Positions 54,259 through 63,440 of a DNA stretch of 64,000 bases are shown one piece after another (positions within the stretch are counted from its first letter, which is position 1; every line of letters starts with the position of its first letter). This DNA is from Pseudomonas chlororaphis subsp. piscium (GTDB taxonomy: Bacteria > Pseudomonadota > Gammaproteobacteria > Pseudomonadales > Pseudomonadaceae). Under the pieces are notes generated by a model. That model was not told the DNA's origin, did no database searches, and worked only from the letters and a program-made list of their open reading frames with translations. The translations under genes were made by a program, and so were the position numbers. The stretch is taken from NCBI RefSeq assembly GCF_003850345.1, contig NZ_CP027707.1:4092001-4156000 (forward strand), written 5' to 3'.

Positions 54259-54367
54259 GACGGTCCTTGAGTCGTGGGAAGGGTTTGCAGTCCGGGCGTT
54301 TTTGCGCGCCAACGACCACCGGCCGGCGCAAGCGGGTTGCGTCGGCCGGAGGTCATTCGCGACAGGC

Positions 54368-55012
54368 TTACTTGACCTGACGTTGCGGGGCCTTGTGCAC
54401 CATGGTGTAGGCATAGTCCACGCCCATGCCGTAGGCGCCGCTGTGCTCGCGCACCAGGTCCATCACCGCGTCGTAGGTTTCCTTGTGCGCCCAGTCGCGC
54501 TGGAACTCGAGCAGCACTTGCTGCCAGGTCACAGGCACCGCGCCGGCCTGGATCATGCGCTGCACCGACATGTCATGGGCTTCCTGGGTGGTACCGCCGG
54601 AAGCGTCGGTGACGATGTACACCTCATAGCCTTCGGCCAGGGCTTCCAGGGCCGGGAAGTTCAGGCAGACCTCGGTCCACAGCGCAGCCATGATCAGCTT
54701 CTTGCGCCCGGTGGCCTTGACCGCTTCCACCAGTTTCTTGTCTTCCCAGGAGTTCATCGAGGTGCGCTCGATCGGCTGGTGATCGGGGAACACGCTAAGC
54801 AGTTCCGGCCAGATGTAGCCGCTGAAGCTCTCGGTTTCCACCGAGGTGAAGATGGTCGGCACGTTGAAGATCTTCGCCGCCTTGGCCAGGCCCACGGTGT
54901 TGTTCTTCAGGGTCTGGCGATCGATCGACTGCACGCCGAAGGACATCTGTGGCTGGTGGTCGATCAGGATCAGGGCGGAGTTGCTTGGGTTCAGCAGTTC
55001 ACGGATAGACAT
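54368..55012 (-). CDS. Isochorismatase-fold hydrolase (YcaC-like, second copy)
   Basis: The 214-residue protein has the cysteine-hydrolase fold: SALILIDHQPQMSFGV with Asp18, PTIFTSVETESFSGYIWPEL, and MAALWTEVCLNFP with nucleophile Cys116. The start MSIRELLNPSN at 55012 has AAAGGA upstream. The N-terminal extension in the longer frame lies in non-coding sequence. It is probably co-transcribed with the exporter. It is related to, but clearly different from, the YcaC at 24929. Confidence 0.9.
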   Translation of the reverse strand: MSIRELLNPSNSALILIDHQPQMSFGVQSIDRQTLKNNTVGLAKAAKIFNVPTIFTSVETESFSGYIWPELLSVFPDHQPIERTSMNSWEDKKLVEAVKATGRKKLIMAALWTEVCLNFPALEALAEGYEVYIVTDASGGTTQEAHDMSVQRMIQAGAVPVTWQQVLLEFQRDWAHKETYDAVMDLVREHSGAYGMGVDYAYTMVHKAPQRQVK

Positions 55013-55388
55013 GGCGCGTTCCTTTTGCTGTCGAGTCGGTTCAAAGGTTGAGTTGCACAATTCGGGGGCTCGGCGCGGGTTCCGTTGGGGAGGCTTTGCT
55101 GCCGGCTTGGTGGCTAATTTAGGGGCTGGATCAAAAGGGGACAATTCCATAAAATCGAGATTTATTGATTCCAAAACAGGGACAGTTCAAAAGCGACCGC
55201 ACAGCCCACCGCGAACGGCCGAATGCAGCACAGCCGTACAATCCCCGCGCCCTGTAATAGGCAACCATGCTTCGCCTCGATCCGATGGCCACGCCAAGCG
55301 GACGCGGGCAGACCGAAGGCGTGCCGGCAACTGCCGGAACCGAGGCCAACCGCGTCCAAGGCCACCCACTTTGACGCGGGAAATAAGC
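55013..55388. promoter_or_regulatory. Divergent region between the hydrolase and OprD genes
   Basis: This 376-base stretch has no credible gene. It must contain promoters for both the hydrolase (leftward) and the porin (rightward). At 55137-55195 it holds an AT-rich patch with two short related sequences, GGGGACAATTC and GGGACAGTTC, as a direct repeat about 45 bases apart. Their role is unknown. An open frame running through it in the porin frame is not coding. Confidence 0.4.
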
Positions 55389-56747
55389 ATGCTGCTTGCC
55401 TCGAAACACCTCACCGCCCCAGAGCCGGCGAGCCTGCGCTTGAAGCCGCTATGGCTGCTCGCCTTGCTCAGCGGCGGCGCCCCGGCGCTGGCCGCACAGA
55501 GCGCGCAAGACACCCCCGGCTTCCTTGAGGGGGCGAGTCTTGAAGTGCTCAGCCGCAACTTCTACCTCAACAACGACTATCGCTCCCCTACCCCGGCCGG
55601 CAAGAGCTACAAGCAGGAGTGGGCCCAGGGCTTCATCGCCTCGTTCGAGTCCGGCTTCACCCCCGGCACCCTTGGCGTGGGGGTCGACGCCCACGGCTTC
55701 CTCGGCTTGAAACTGGACGGTGGCAAGGGGCATTCCGGGACGGGCCTGTTGCCGCTGGATCATCACGGGCGCAGTGAAGACAGCTACTCCAGCGCCGGCG
55801 GCGCGCTGAAACTCAAGGCCTCGCGGACCACCCTGGCGCTCGGTGAAATGACCGTGGCGACCCCGGTGTTCGACACCGCCGACAAACGCCTGCAACCGGA
55901 ATACGCCAGCGGCCTGCTGCTCTCCAGCCGGGAGATCGAGGGGCTCGACCTGCAGGCCGGTCACTTCAGCGCCTTCAAGAACCAGGACGCCTCGACCGGC
56001 AAGGGCGACTTTTCCGGCTACGGGGCAACCACCCGCCACGCCAGCATCGATTTCATCGGCGCCGACCTGTTCGCCGGCCAGGCGCTGGGCGGCGCCCTCT
56101 ACGCCTCGGAGCTGAGCGACACCTGGCGCCAGTACTACGCCAACCTGCATGCCAGCCTTGGCCAGCTGTTCCTCGACGGCAACCTGTACCGCACCCGCGA
56201 CCAGGGCCAGGCCGTGGCCGGCGCTATCGACACCACGGCCTACAGCCTCTCCGGCAAGTACCGGATCGACGCCCAGGCGTTCACCCTGGCTTATCAGAAA
56301 GTCCACGGCGACACACCCTTCGACTTCGTCGGCGGCGACTCCATCTACCTCGCCAACTCGATCAAATACGCCGACTTCAACGGCCCCGGCGAAGGCTCCT
56401 GGCAAGCACGCTACGACCTCGACCTGGGCACCCTGGGCATTCCCGGCCTGAGTTTCATGGCCCGTTATGTGAGTGGCCGCGGCATCGACGGCAGCCACGC
56501 GCCCCAGGGCGGCGCCTACAACCCCTTCGACAGCGCCAGCGGCACCTACAGCCCGCAACAGGGCCGGGGCGGACGCCACTGGGAACGCGACCTGGACCTG
56601 CGCTACATCCTGCAGTCGGGCCCGGCCAAGGACCTGTCGCTGCAACTGTCCCACGTCAGCCACCGGGCCAACGCCGCCCAGGCCGGCGACGACATCGACA
56701 GGCTCTACATCGTCATTCAGTACCCGCTCAAGCTCGGGCCGTTCTGA
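55389..56747 (+). CDS. OprD-family outer-membrane porin
   Basis: The 452-residue protein starts [37 protein letters not shown], a signal peptide, followed by an OprD barrel: LEVLSRNFYLNNDYR, EWAQGFIASFESGFTPGTLGVGVDAHGFLGLKLDGG, DLFAGQALGGALYASELSDTWRQYYANLHASLG, and a C-terminal aromatic (LGPF). OprD porins are substrate-specific channels for amino acids and aromatic acids. The specificity here is not evident. Its 3' end overlaps the opposing sensor kinase by 31 bases. Confidence 0.92.
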   Translation: MLLASKHLTAPEPASLRLKPLWLLALLSGGAPALAAQSAQDTPGFLEGASLEVLSRNFYLNNDYRSPTPAGKSYKQEWAQGFIASFESGFTPGTLGVGVDAHGFLGLKLDGGKGHSGTGLLPLDHHGRSEDSYSSAGGALKLKASRTTLALGEMTVATPVFDTADKRLQPEYASGLLLSSREIEGLDLQAGHFSAFKNQDASTGKGDFSGYGATTRHASIDFIGADLFAGQALGGALYASELSDTWRQYYANLHASLGQLFLDGNLYRTRDQGQAVAGAIDTTAYSLSGKYRIDAQAFTLAYQKVHGDTPFDFVGGDSIYLANSIKYADFNGPGEGSWQARYDLDLGTLGIPGLSFMARYVSGRGIDGSHAPQGGAYNPFDSASGTYSPQQGRGGRHWERDLDLRYILQSGPAKDLSLQLSHVSHRANAAQAGDDIDRLYIVIQYPLKLGPF

Positions 56748-59599
56748 TCGCACGCGGCGGACGCGATAGCCTGCTGCAGCGTTTCCAGCGTCGCTGGCTT
56801 GAACAGGATCTCGTCCATGCCAGCGGCCTTGCAGCGTTCCACGGCGCTCGCCTCGATGCTGGCTGTCAGGGCAATGACGCGACAGCGTGGACGGCTACTC
56901 TGGGATTCCTCCCAGCGGATCCGCCTGGCGAGTTCGAAGCCGTCCATCCTCGGCATCATGCCGTCCGTGAGCACGATGTCGAAGTCCGCGCTCAGCCAGC
57001 GCATGAAGGCTTCCTGCCCATCTTCCGCGACCACGACCCTATGCCCCAGGGTCTCAAGCTGGGTGGTGAGGGTGGCGCGATTGAAGGCGTTATCTTCGGC
57101 CAGCAAGATGGACAATGGATGCGCTTCGGCAGCAATGGGCTGGACCTGCCGCGCAGCTTCGCCCTCGGTAACCGCTGGAGCATCGCAGATGGGCAGGCTC
57201 AATTCGAGGCTGAAGCAGGATCCTCTGCCGGGTTCGCTACGCGGGTTGATCTGGCCCCCCATCAGTTGCACCAGACGGCGGCTGATGTCCAGCCCCAAGC
57301 CGCTTCCGGAGGCCTGCCCCGCGCCCGGTACGCCCACCTGAGAGAAGGGCTTGAACAGTTTGCCGATGTCTTCGGCGGAAATGCCGATACCCGTATCGAT
57401 GACATCGAGGTCCAGACGCAAGCTGTCCCCCTCACGGCGGGTGCGGGCCTGTAGGGTGACGCCTCCGCGCTCGGTGAACTTGATGGCGTTGCTGAGCAGG
57501 TTGAACAGCACCTGCTTGAAATGCAGCGGGTCCATCAGCACCCATGCCTGCAGGTCGCCTTCGACCTTGACGTCCAGGGTCAGGCCTTTTTGTCGCGCCA
57601 TGCCGAAGGCGATAGAGGCGACGCCTTCAATCAGGTGGTTGATGAGCACCGGCTCAGGAAACGAATCAATCTTTCCGGACTCGATGCGAGAAATATCCAG
57701 CACATTGCCCAGCAACAGCAGAAGCCCCTGGGCCGCTTCCTGGGCCACGGACAGGGATAGGCTGTCGGCCTCCCCCTGTTTCGCCCTCCGCAACGCGAGC
57801 TCCTGCATGCCGATGATCGCGTTCAGCGGCGTGCGTATCTCATGGCTCATCGTCGACAGGAAGACCGTCTTGGCCTGGTTGGCGGCCTCGGCCCGCTCCT
57901 CGGCCGCCCGGGTCCTGCGGACCTGGCGGCGCAGGTAGAACGCCCAGATCAGCGAGATGGCGATCAGCACAGCGAAGAGGCCGCCCAGTTGGAGAATCTT
58001 GTCGCGATGGTCACGCCAGAAGTCGCTCCCGCCCCTGGCGAAACGCGGCGCCCAGGCCTGGACTATTTCCGCGACTTCTTCCGAGGTGATTGCCAGCTGC
58101 GCCTTCTCCAGGATGCTGCGCAACTCCGGCTGGTGCTTCGCCACCCCGATGCCGATGGGCGTGGAGATGTTCTGCAGGATCCCGGTGACCTGGATGCGAT
58201 TGTCGAAGTACTGGGCCGACAGATAGCGGCCGGTGTAGTCGCTACTCAGGTACACCTCGCTCTGCCCCGAATCGACCGAGCGCATGGCCTCGAGGAACGT
58301 GGGGTATACCTTGAGCTGAATCGCCGGATAGTCGCGCCTTATCGTATCGATGAAAAAGTAGCCTTCGCCCGTCGCCAGCGTCTTCCCATTCAGATCGGCA
58401 AGCCCGGTGAAACGCCGGCCGGCATGACGGCCAGCGGTGGTGGCGGTCATCAATACGGTGGAACTGCGCAGGTACGGCGGCAAGACATCCAGTGGCGTCT
58501 CGAACAGGTCGGACTGAGGCATGGCCGGGGTCAGAAGCGCCCGCCCCTCGGCGATGAACCTGTTGGTCTCGAGGGTGTTTGGCGTGCCCAGGTAAGAGAA
58601 CTTCAGGCCACTGCGCTGGCTGATCAATTCCAGGTAGTCGCGGCCAATGCCGGTCACGCTGCGGTCCCGTCCCAACTCGCCCAGTGCCCCGAGCGAGTAG
58701 TTGATGGCGACGGGCACCTGCGGGTGGCTGTCCAGCCAGCGCTGTTCCGCGGGCGTCAGCTTCACCCGTTCTTCATCGATGCTCAAGCGCCGGCCAGCGC
58801 TCCAGCTGCGCAGGATGTCTTCCCCATAACGCCTGGATATCCTCGGTATCGCCCGGTCGATGATGTCCCTCAGCGACTCGTCTCCCGGACGCAGCAGGAA
58901 GCGGAAGCCCTGGCTGTCGACGGGAGCGAAGTTATCGATTCGCAGGCCCAGCAGGTAATGGGTTTGAATCAGGTAATGCGAGGACACGGCGTCCCCCAAC
59001 ACCGCGTCGACATCCCCCAGCACCAGCCCTTCGAGCGCCCGTTGAGGCGAATCGAAATACTCCACCTGGCTATGGGGGTAGGCCTCCCGTACCGCCTGTT
59101 CCTGAAGATAACCGACGGTCATTCCCAGCACGCTACCGGCCTGGTTGGGATCGAAAGACTGGGCCTGGGACGTCACCAACACCGGGCGGTCGGGCAGATA
59201 GGACTCGCTGAGCAGCAGCCCGTTTTCCCGGCCTTCAACGTCGCTGCCCGCGCCCAGCAGGTCGATCTCGCCACTGCGCAAGGCCGCCAGCGCGGATGCC
59301 CGCGACGAGTAGGCGCGCACCTGGGGCGGCCGTTCGAACATCAGGGCCAGGTAGTCGGCGGTGATGCCCTGGTAGCGATCCCCATAGAACACCGACAGAG
59401 GCGGATAATCGAGCAGCACGACCCCGACCCTGAGCGGCCCTCGCCCTTCCAGCCATTGCCGCGCCTTGGCGTCCAGCCAGGGGTGATTGCTCGCGGTCAT
59501 CCGACCGGACAACGCGATGTCATGTGCGTGAGCGGGAAATATCGGTGAAAGAAAACCCAGCAACAGAATGCCAATAGCTGCGAGGGACCTCAGTAGCAT
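56717..59599 (-). CDS. BvgS-like hybrid sensor histidine kinase
   Basis: The 960-residue protein has a signal peptide, two tandem periplasmic SBP_bac_3 (Venus flytrap) domains (about 55-285 and 290-525), a membrane segment (about 545-563), a HisKA domain with phosphorylated His near residue 586 (FLSTMSHEIRTPLNAIIGM), a HATPase domain (NAIKFTERGG, GTGIGIS-like DTGIGISAEDIGKL, GSGLGLDISRRL), and a C-terminal receiver domain with Asp near 877 (DIVLTDGMMPRMDG). This is the BvgS arrangement, but without the PAS and HPt domains, so a separate HPt protein would be needed. It overlaps the oprD 3' end. No response regulator gene is nearby. Confidence 0.9.
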   Translation of the reverse strand: MLLRSLAAIGILLLGFLSPIFPAHAHDIALSGRMTASNHPWLDAKARQWLEGRGPLRVGVVLLDYPPLSVFYGDRYQGITADYLALMFERPPQVRAYSSRASALAALRSGEIDLLGAGSDVEGRENGLLLSESYLPDRPVLVTSQAQSFDPNQAGSVLGMTVGYLQEQAVREAYPHSQVEYFDSPQRALEGLVLGDVDAVLGDAVSSHYLIQTHYLLGLRIDNFAPVDSQGFRFLLRPGDESLRDIIDRAIPRISRRYGEDILRSWSAGRRLSIDEERVKLTPAEQRWLDSHPQVPVAINYSLGALGELGRDRSVTGIGRDYLELISQRSGLKFSYLGTPNTLETNRFIAEGRALLTPAMPQSDLFETPLDVLPPYLRSSTVLMTATTAGRHAGRRFTGLADLNGKTLATGEGYFFIDTIRRDYPAIQLKVYPTFLEAMRSVDSGQSEVYLSSDYTGRYLSAQYFDNRIQVTGILQNISTPIGIGVAKHQPELRSILEKAQLAITSEEVAEIVQAWAPRFARGGSDFWRDHRDKILQLGGLFAVLIAISLIWAFYLRRQVRRTRAAEERAEAANQAKTVFLSTMSHEIRTPLNAIIGMQELALRRAKQGEADSLSLSVAQEAAQGLLLLLGNVLDISRIESGKIDSFPEPVLINHLIEGVASIAFGMARQKGLTLDVKVEGDLQAWVLMDPLHFKQVLFNLLSNAIKFTERGGVTLQARTRREGDSLRLDLDVIDTGIGISAEDIGKLFKPFSQVGVPGAGQASGSGLGLDISRRLVQLMGGQINPRSEPGRGSCFSLELSLPICDAPAVTEGEAARQVQPIAAEAHPLSILLAEDNAFNRATLTTQLETLGHRVVVAEDGQEAFMRWLSADFDIVLTDGMMPRMDGFELARRIRWEESQSSRPRCRVIALTASIEASAVERCKAAGMDEILFKPATLETLQQAIASAACDQNGPSLSGY

Positions 59600-59846
59600 G
59601 GGGAACCTTCCTTGAGGTACTTGCGGGATTTGCGGCAGGTGGCGCTTCGCAGGCGGTCACTGCGGCGCGATCGAATATGTCGTGAACTCAACTGCAACTC
59701 TAGGCCTTGGCGGCTTTGCCGACAGTAAATAGCCCATCCTAGACCATCGAGGGCAGGGGCTGACAGACGAATACCCCACAATGAGCAGCACTGCTTCTCG
59801 CCCCCTCCATGATTTATCTGAATTGGTCAGCCCAATTCGCGTTGGC

Positions 59847-59890
59847 TTGACATCTCGACTACTCGGTCACCAACATGCAGCCGACTACAC
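59847..59890 (+). promoter_or_regulatory. Likely promoter and operator of the MarR gene
   Basis: TTGACA at 59847-59852 is a perfect -35. A weak -10 (CAACAT, 59871-59876) lies 18 bases further on. TGCAGCCGACTACA (59876-59889) resembles the TGTAGC...GCTACA site near the next gene. Because this overlaps the ATG at 59875, the MarR protein more likely starts at 59908. Confidence 0.45.
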
Positions 59891-59907
59891 AGCCATGCAC
59901 AGATATC

Positions 59908-60426
59908 ATGTTCGAACTGAAAGACCTGCCTTCCCGCGAAACACTCGAGCACTTCGGCAAGCTCTATGACAACCCCGACGTCGAAGGGCTCTATACCTGG
60001 CTGGTATGGGCGTCGGCGACGGATGAAATGCTCTCGGCATTCAACGCCAACCTGGCGCGTGAAAACCTTGCACAAACCCCCTTCTTCGTCCTGCTGCTGC
60101 TCAAGCGCAACCCCGGGGGACTCTCGATCGGTGCGCTGGCTGATGGGGTGGCCGTGGCTTCGCAGACCATGACCCGGGCCATCAAGCAGATGGAGGCCGC
60201 CGGCCTTTGCACGAAACATCCGGACCCGGACGATGGGCGCTACTGGATCGTCCGGCTGACCCCGGAGGGCGACAGTACCCTTGGCCGGGTGCTGCCCAAA
60301 CACTACGAGTGGGTCGCCAAGTTCATGAGCCACTTCAAAGACGATGAGCGCGAGCTCTTGGTGAAGCTGATGATGAGGGTGGCCCCTGCCCTGCGAACCA
60401 TGCGCCTGGAAACGGAACTCGGCTGA
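59908..60426 (+). CDS. MarR-family transcriptional regulator
   Basis: From ATG 59908 (MFELKDLPSRETLEHF) the protein is 172 residues. A start at 59875 adds 11 residues but would lie inside the promoter. The winged helix is FFVLLLLKRNPGGLSIGALADGVAVASQTMTRAIKQMEAAGLCTKHPDPDDGRYWIVRLTPEG, with the DDGR wing of MarR proteins. It is followed by an exporter gene in the same direction with TGTAG/CTACA sites in between, so exporter control is likely. Confidence 0.85.
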   Translation: MFELKDLPSRETLEHFGKLYDNPDVEGLYTWLVWASATDEMLSAFNANLARENLAQTPFFVLLLLKRNPGGLSIGALADGVAVASQTMTRAIKQMEAAGLCTKHPDPDDGRYWIVRLTPEGDSTLGRVLPKHYEWVAKFMSHFKDDERELLVKLMMRVAPALRTMRLETELG

Positions 60427-60449
60427 TCGGCCGAGTTTCTTGAAAACCA

Positions 60450-60463
60450 TGTAGCACGCTACA
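60450..60463. promoter_or_regulatory. TGTAGC-AC-GCTACA inverted repeat, candidate MarR operator
   Basis: TGTAGC (60450-60455) and GCTACA (60458-60463) form a near-perfect 14-bp palindrome, 24 bases after the MarR stop and upstream of the exporter. The central two bases are not symmetrical. Confidence 0.5.
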
Positions 60464-60560
60464 CAGCAACCTACAGAAAATTAAACCTTGGGCGGCTCCC
60501 TCGCGTCGCGGCCAGTAACGCCGTGACTTCAATGCCCTGGCGCCTCTATTAATCGAGATA

Positions 60561-60582
60561 TGTAGCAATGCACACATCTACA
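60561..60582. promoter_or_regulatory. Second TGTAG/CTACA site at the exporter start
   Basis: TGTAG (60561-60565) and CTACA (60578-60582) flank the ATG at 60568. With the site at 60450 it forms a pair of related half-site arrangements. If it is an operator, binding would also block translation start. Confidence 0.35.
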
Positions 60583-61767
60583 CAGGATATGACTCAACAA
60601 CCCACAGCCATCTTGCTGGTGCAGATGGTGTTCTGCGCGCTCGCCGTGGTCTCCCTCTTGTATATCCCGGTGCCTATCCTGCCCCTGTTGGCACAGGCCT
60701 ATCAGTTGCCGCCGGAACAGGCTGGCCTCGCACTGGGCGCCTTTGGGTTCGCGTACGCCACCGGTTTTCTGGTGTTCGGTCCCTTATCCGATCGCCTCGG
60801 CCGCAGGACGGTCATGGTCGGCGGCCTGGTGCTGCTGGCCATCATCACAGTGGGGCTCGCCTGGGTGGAGACGCCGGCCCTGTTCATCTCGGGCCGGGCA
60901 TTGCAGGGATTCGCCGCGGCCTCCTTCCCGCCCGTGGCCCTCGCCTACTTGTCCGAACGCGGTACCCCCAAGCAACGGGTGTGGGGCGTGGCCTGGATGA
61001 GCACGGCATTCCTGTCGGCAGGTTTGCTCGGACAGATCTACGGCAGCCTCGTTGCAGGGCGCTGGGGCCTGGGGTACGCCCTCATGCCACTGGTGGTGAT
61101 CTATGCCGTGACCGCGTTGCGGCTGGCCAGGGTCCCGGAAGGAACTCGAGCGGTACGCCCCAAGGGCTCGATGTGGGAAGGATATCGACCCATCTTCACC
61201 TTGCTCGGTGACCCGGCCCTGCGCCGTGTCTATCTGCCCGCGCTCCTGCTGCTGATGTCATTCGTCGCCTTTTACATAGGACTGGACATGCACCTGGGCG
61301 AGGTCATCGAAAGCCAGGGCATCAGCAGAATGCAGGCACGTGGCGTGGCGTTGCCGGCGTTTCTCGCGCCACTGCTCGCCGCCAAATTGATTGGTCGCTG
61401 GGGAGCCAACCGGGTCGCGACCACGGGGCTTGGCGTCGCGGCGTTCGGACTGGTGCTCTGTGCAAGCGCCGGTCAAGAGCGCATTCCCCTGCTGCTGGCA
61501 GCCAGCGTCGTCTATGTCGCCGGAGTGGCCATCAGTGTCCCCGGGCTGATCGCTCGAATCGCCGCGGCGGCATCGCCCGATGTTCGCGGCCTGGCGGTGT
61601 CCTTCTACACCTTCGTGCTCTTTGTCGGGGCGAGCCTTGGACCCTGGCTGGGAAACATCAGCCGCGCCTGGCAGGTGGAATCTTTTCTTCTGGTACTCGC
61701 AGCGGGGCTCGGCGCTGCAGCGTTGTACAGCGCAGTACGGGTAGCTGACAACTCCCGTGCGTGCTAG
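60568..61767 (+). CDS. MFS exporter (YnfM/DHA1-like)
   Basis: The 399-residue protein has twelve membrane segments and MFS motifs: GFLVFGPLSDRLGRRTVMVGGLVLL, GRALQGFAAASFPPVALAYLSERGTPKQR. It resembles the YnfM-like DHA1 drug exporters. A start at 60589 (MTQQPTAILL) is also possible. It is placed between a MarR gene and the AfsA-like operon, so it may export the product of that operon or a toxic compound sensed by the MarR protein. The substrate is unknown. Confidence 0.88.
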   Translation: MHTSTQDMTQQPTAILLVQMVFCALAVVSLLYIPVPILPLLAQAYQLPPEQAGLALGAFGFAYATGFLVFGPLSDRLGRRTVMVGGLVLLAIITVGLAWVETPALFISGRALQGFAAASFPPVALAYLSERGTPKQRVWGVAWMSTAFLSAGLLGQIYGSLVAGRWGLGYALMPLVVIYAVTALRLARVPEGTRAVRPKGSMWEGYRPIFTLLGDPALRRVYLPALLLLMSFVAFYIGLDMHLGEVIESQGISRMQARGVALPAFLAPLLAAKLIGRWGANRVATTGLGVAAFGLVLCASAGQERIPLLLAASVVYVAGVAISVPGLIARIAAAASPDVRGLAVSFYTFVLFVGASLGPWLGNISRAWQVESFLLVLAAGLGAAALYSAVRVADNSRAC

Positions 61768-61884
61768 TCGAGCGACCTTGGTTTCCACGCAGGATGTCAG
61801 TGGGAAGTGGGTCTGTTTTTGTAGTAATCCGGTATCGGCCAAACGACCTGCCGAAGGCCCCGGATATTGAAAGGGAATCCATTG

Positions 61885-62691
61885 ATGGGTATCTACGTTG
61901 TAGTTGCAAACCAATTCGAAGACTTCGCAAAGCATGAAAACGTGATGTCCTACAGCACGCTGCTGCAGGCGCTAAAGACATCGGGACAATCCGTGCTGAG
62001 AGGTTGCAAGGTCATTGCCGGGCAGGGGCTTGGCCGCAAGGAAATTCAGCATGCCTATCGCATGGCGATCGCCAGCGGGTATGCCGACGAATTCGATCAC
62101 TGGAACCTGTGGACGGACGCGGAGCTGGCGGGCCAGGAACTCGCCCACAAGCGCCAGCGCAAGAACGTGCTGATCTCCGTTCCCGAGAAGCATGATGAAG
62201 GTCTCTATACCGCCAGCCTCCTGCTCCATGCCGAAAACGAGCTGATGCTCGACCACCTGACGGGACAGCATGTGCAAGGCATGGTGCTGCTCGAAGCGTG
62301 CCGCCAGATGTTCCTGGCGGTAACGGAGCGCTTCCACCTGGACGACTACAAACCGCATAAACGCTACTTCGTCCTCAACGAGATGAATGTCCGCTACACC
62401 GCCTTCGCCTTCCCGCTGCCGGCGCAGATCCGCTATCGCTTGATCGACCTGAAGCAACCACGCCCCGACCGCGTCGAAGTGCAGGCAATGATGGAGGTCT
62501 GGCAGGGCGAACAGCCCGTCACTGGCGTGGAGGTCAAGTTCTGCGTCATGGATGCCGAGCGACTCGGTCTGCGCGAGGCCACCCTCGCCTCTCGCGCCCT
62601 GTCCTCGCAAGTCAGCACCTTGCGCCGCCGCTTGCGCATGACCCCGTGCACCGATGCGCAGTTGATGACCGAGCCAATTCCCACCCTCTGA
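61885..62691 (+). CDS. AfsA-like hotdog protein (gamma-butyrolactone biosynthesis family)
   Basis: The 268-residue protein has the AfsA core LMLDHLTGQHVQGMVLLEACRQMF at about residues 120-143, with the conserved D-H-x(5)-GMVLLEAxRQ pattern of AfsA hotdog domains. A second, weaker hotdog half (NVRYTAFAFPLPAQIRYRLIDL, ending GVEVKFCVMD) follows. AfsA condenses a beta-ketoacyl thioester with dihydroxyacetone phosphate in A-factor synthesis. The first 100 residues lack the usual repeat. An ATG at 61885 (MGIYVVVANQ) with AAAGGGA upstream is the start; the TTG at 61867 is less likely. The neighbour is a phosphatase, as in known butyrolactone pathways. The product is not shown. Confidence 0.72.
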   Translation: MGIYVVVANQFEDFAKHENVMSYSTLLQALKTSGQSVLRGCKVIAGQGLGRKEIQHAYRMAIASGYADEFDHWNLWTDAELAGQELAHKRQRKNVLISVPEKHDEGLYTASLLLHAENELMLDHLTGQHVQGMVLLEACRQMFLAVTERFHLDDYKPHKRYFVLNEMNVRYTAFAFPLPAQIRYRLIDLKQPRPDRVEVQAMMEVWQGEQPVTGVEVKFCVMDAERLGLREATLASRALSSQVSTLRRRLRMTPCTDAQLMTEPIPTL

Positions 62692-62700
62692 TCCAATCGT

Positions 62701-62724
62701 CCGCTTGCACCCAGGTGCAAGCGG
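62701..62724 (+). other. Hairpin between afsA-like and phosphatase genes
   Basis: CCGCTTGCAC (62701-62710) and GTGCAAGCGG (62715-62724) form a ten-base perfect stem with a four-base loop, nine bases after the afsA-like stop. Only a short CCTTTC follows, so it is probably an attenuator or RNA-stability element inside the operon. Confidence 0.5.
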
Positions 62725-62741
62725 CCTTTCGAGTAATCCCA

Positions 62742-63440
62742 ATGAAAGCACGAAGAATCGCGTTCTTCGACGTCGATGAAACCCTCATCGACCTCAAGAG
62801 CATGTTCAGTTTCCGAGCCTTCTACTTCCGCCGGCTATGGGGAGAGGAACGGGGCAATGAGGCGGAAGCTGCCTGCGCCAAACGCATCAATGAGTACGTC
62901 AGAAAAGGTTTCGATCGCTGCGCCATCAACACGCTGTTCTACGAAGACTTCCGCGACCACCAGCCGGACCTGGTGGCCGATGCGGCCCTGGCCTGGTACG
63001 TCCAGGAAAGGACACGCTCGGGATTCTTCATCCTTCCAGTCCTGCAGGCACTTCAGAAGCACCAGAGCAACGCAGACATAGTCGCCTTCGTCTCGGGCTC
63101 GGCCGTGGAGTTTCTGGCTCCCCTGGCGGCAGAGCTTGGTGTGACCCACGTTCTGGCAAATCGAATGGAGACGCGCGACGGGCGTTTCACCGGCCAGCTC
63201 ATCCCACCGCAAACCATTGGGCTGGGCAAACAGCAAGCGGCCTTGCGCCTGATGGACAGGCTCAACGTCGATCCGGCCGACTGCTACGGATACGGCGATC
63301 ACCTGACGGACCTCCCCCTCCTGATGAGCATCGGCAACCCCACCGTGGTGGCAGGCGACCCGGCCCTGCTCAGGCATGCAGCGCAACTTGACTGGCCAAT
63401 CCTCTACCCCGACGCCGCCCTGCATCGAGGAGCACCATGA
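62742..63440 (+). CDS. HAD-IB family phosphatase (SerB-like)
   Basis: The 232-residue protein has HAD motif I FFDVDETLIDL (Asp10 nucleophile, Asp12), motif II VAFVSGSAVEF, a Lys in IGLGKQQAALRL and motif IV GYGDHLTDLPLL. A helical cap follows motif I, typical of HAD-IB enzymes that act on small phosphomonoesters. ATG 62742 (MKARRIAFFDVDETL) is chosen; the longer frame overlaps the afsA-like gene. Next to an AfsA-like protein it could remove the phosphate from a butenolide or butanolide phosphate. Confidence 0.85.
   Translation: MKARRIAFFDVDETLIDLKSMFSFRAFYFRRLWGEERGNEAEAACAKRINEYVRKGFDRCAINTLFYEDFRDHQPDLVADAALAWYVQERTRSGFFILPVLQALQKHQSNADIVAFVSGSAVEFLAPLAAELGVTHVLANRMETRDGRFTGQLIPPQTIGLGKQQAALRLMDRLNVDPADCYGYGDHLTDLPLLMSIGNPTVVAGDPALLRHAAQLDWPILYPDAALHRGAP

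Noticed and set aside
55137..55195. Possible insertion-sequence remnant between the YcaC-like and OprD genes
   Set aside because: Only a short direct repeat is present, with no transposase fragment or terminal inverted repeats.
57842..59548. 568-codon frame opposite the hybrid kinase
   Set aside because: The minus strand has complete kinase and receiver motifs; the reverse frame has none.
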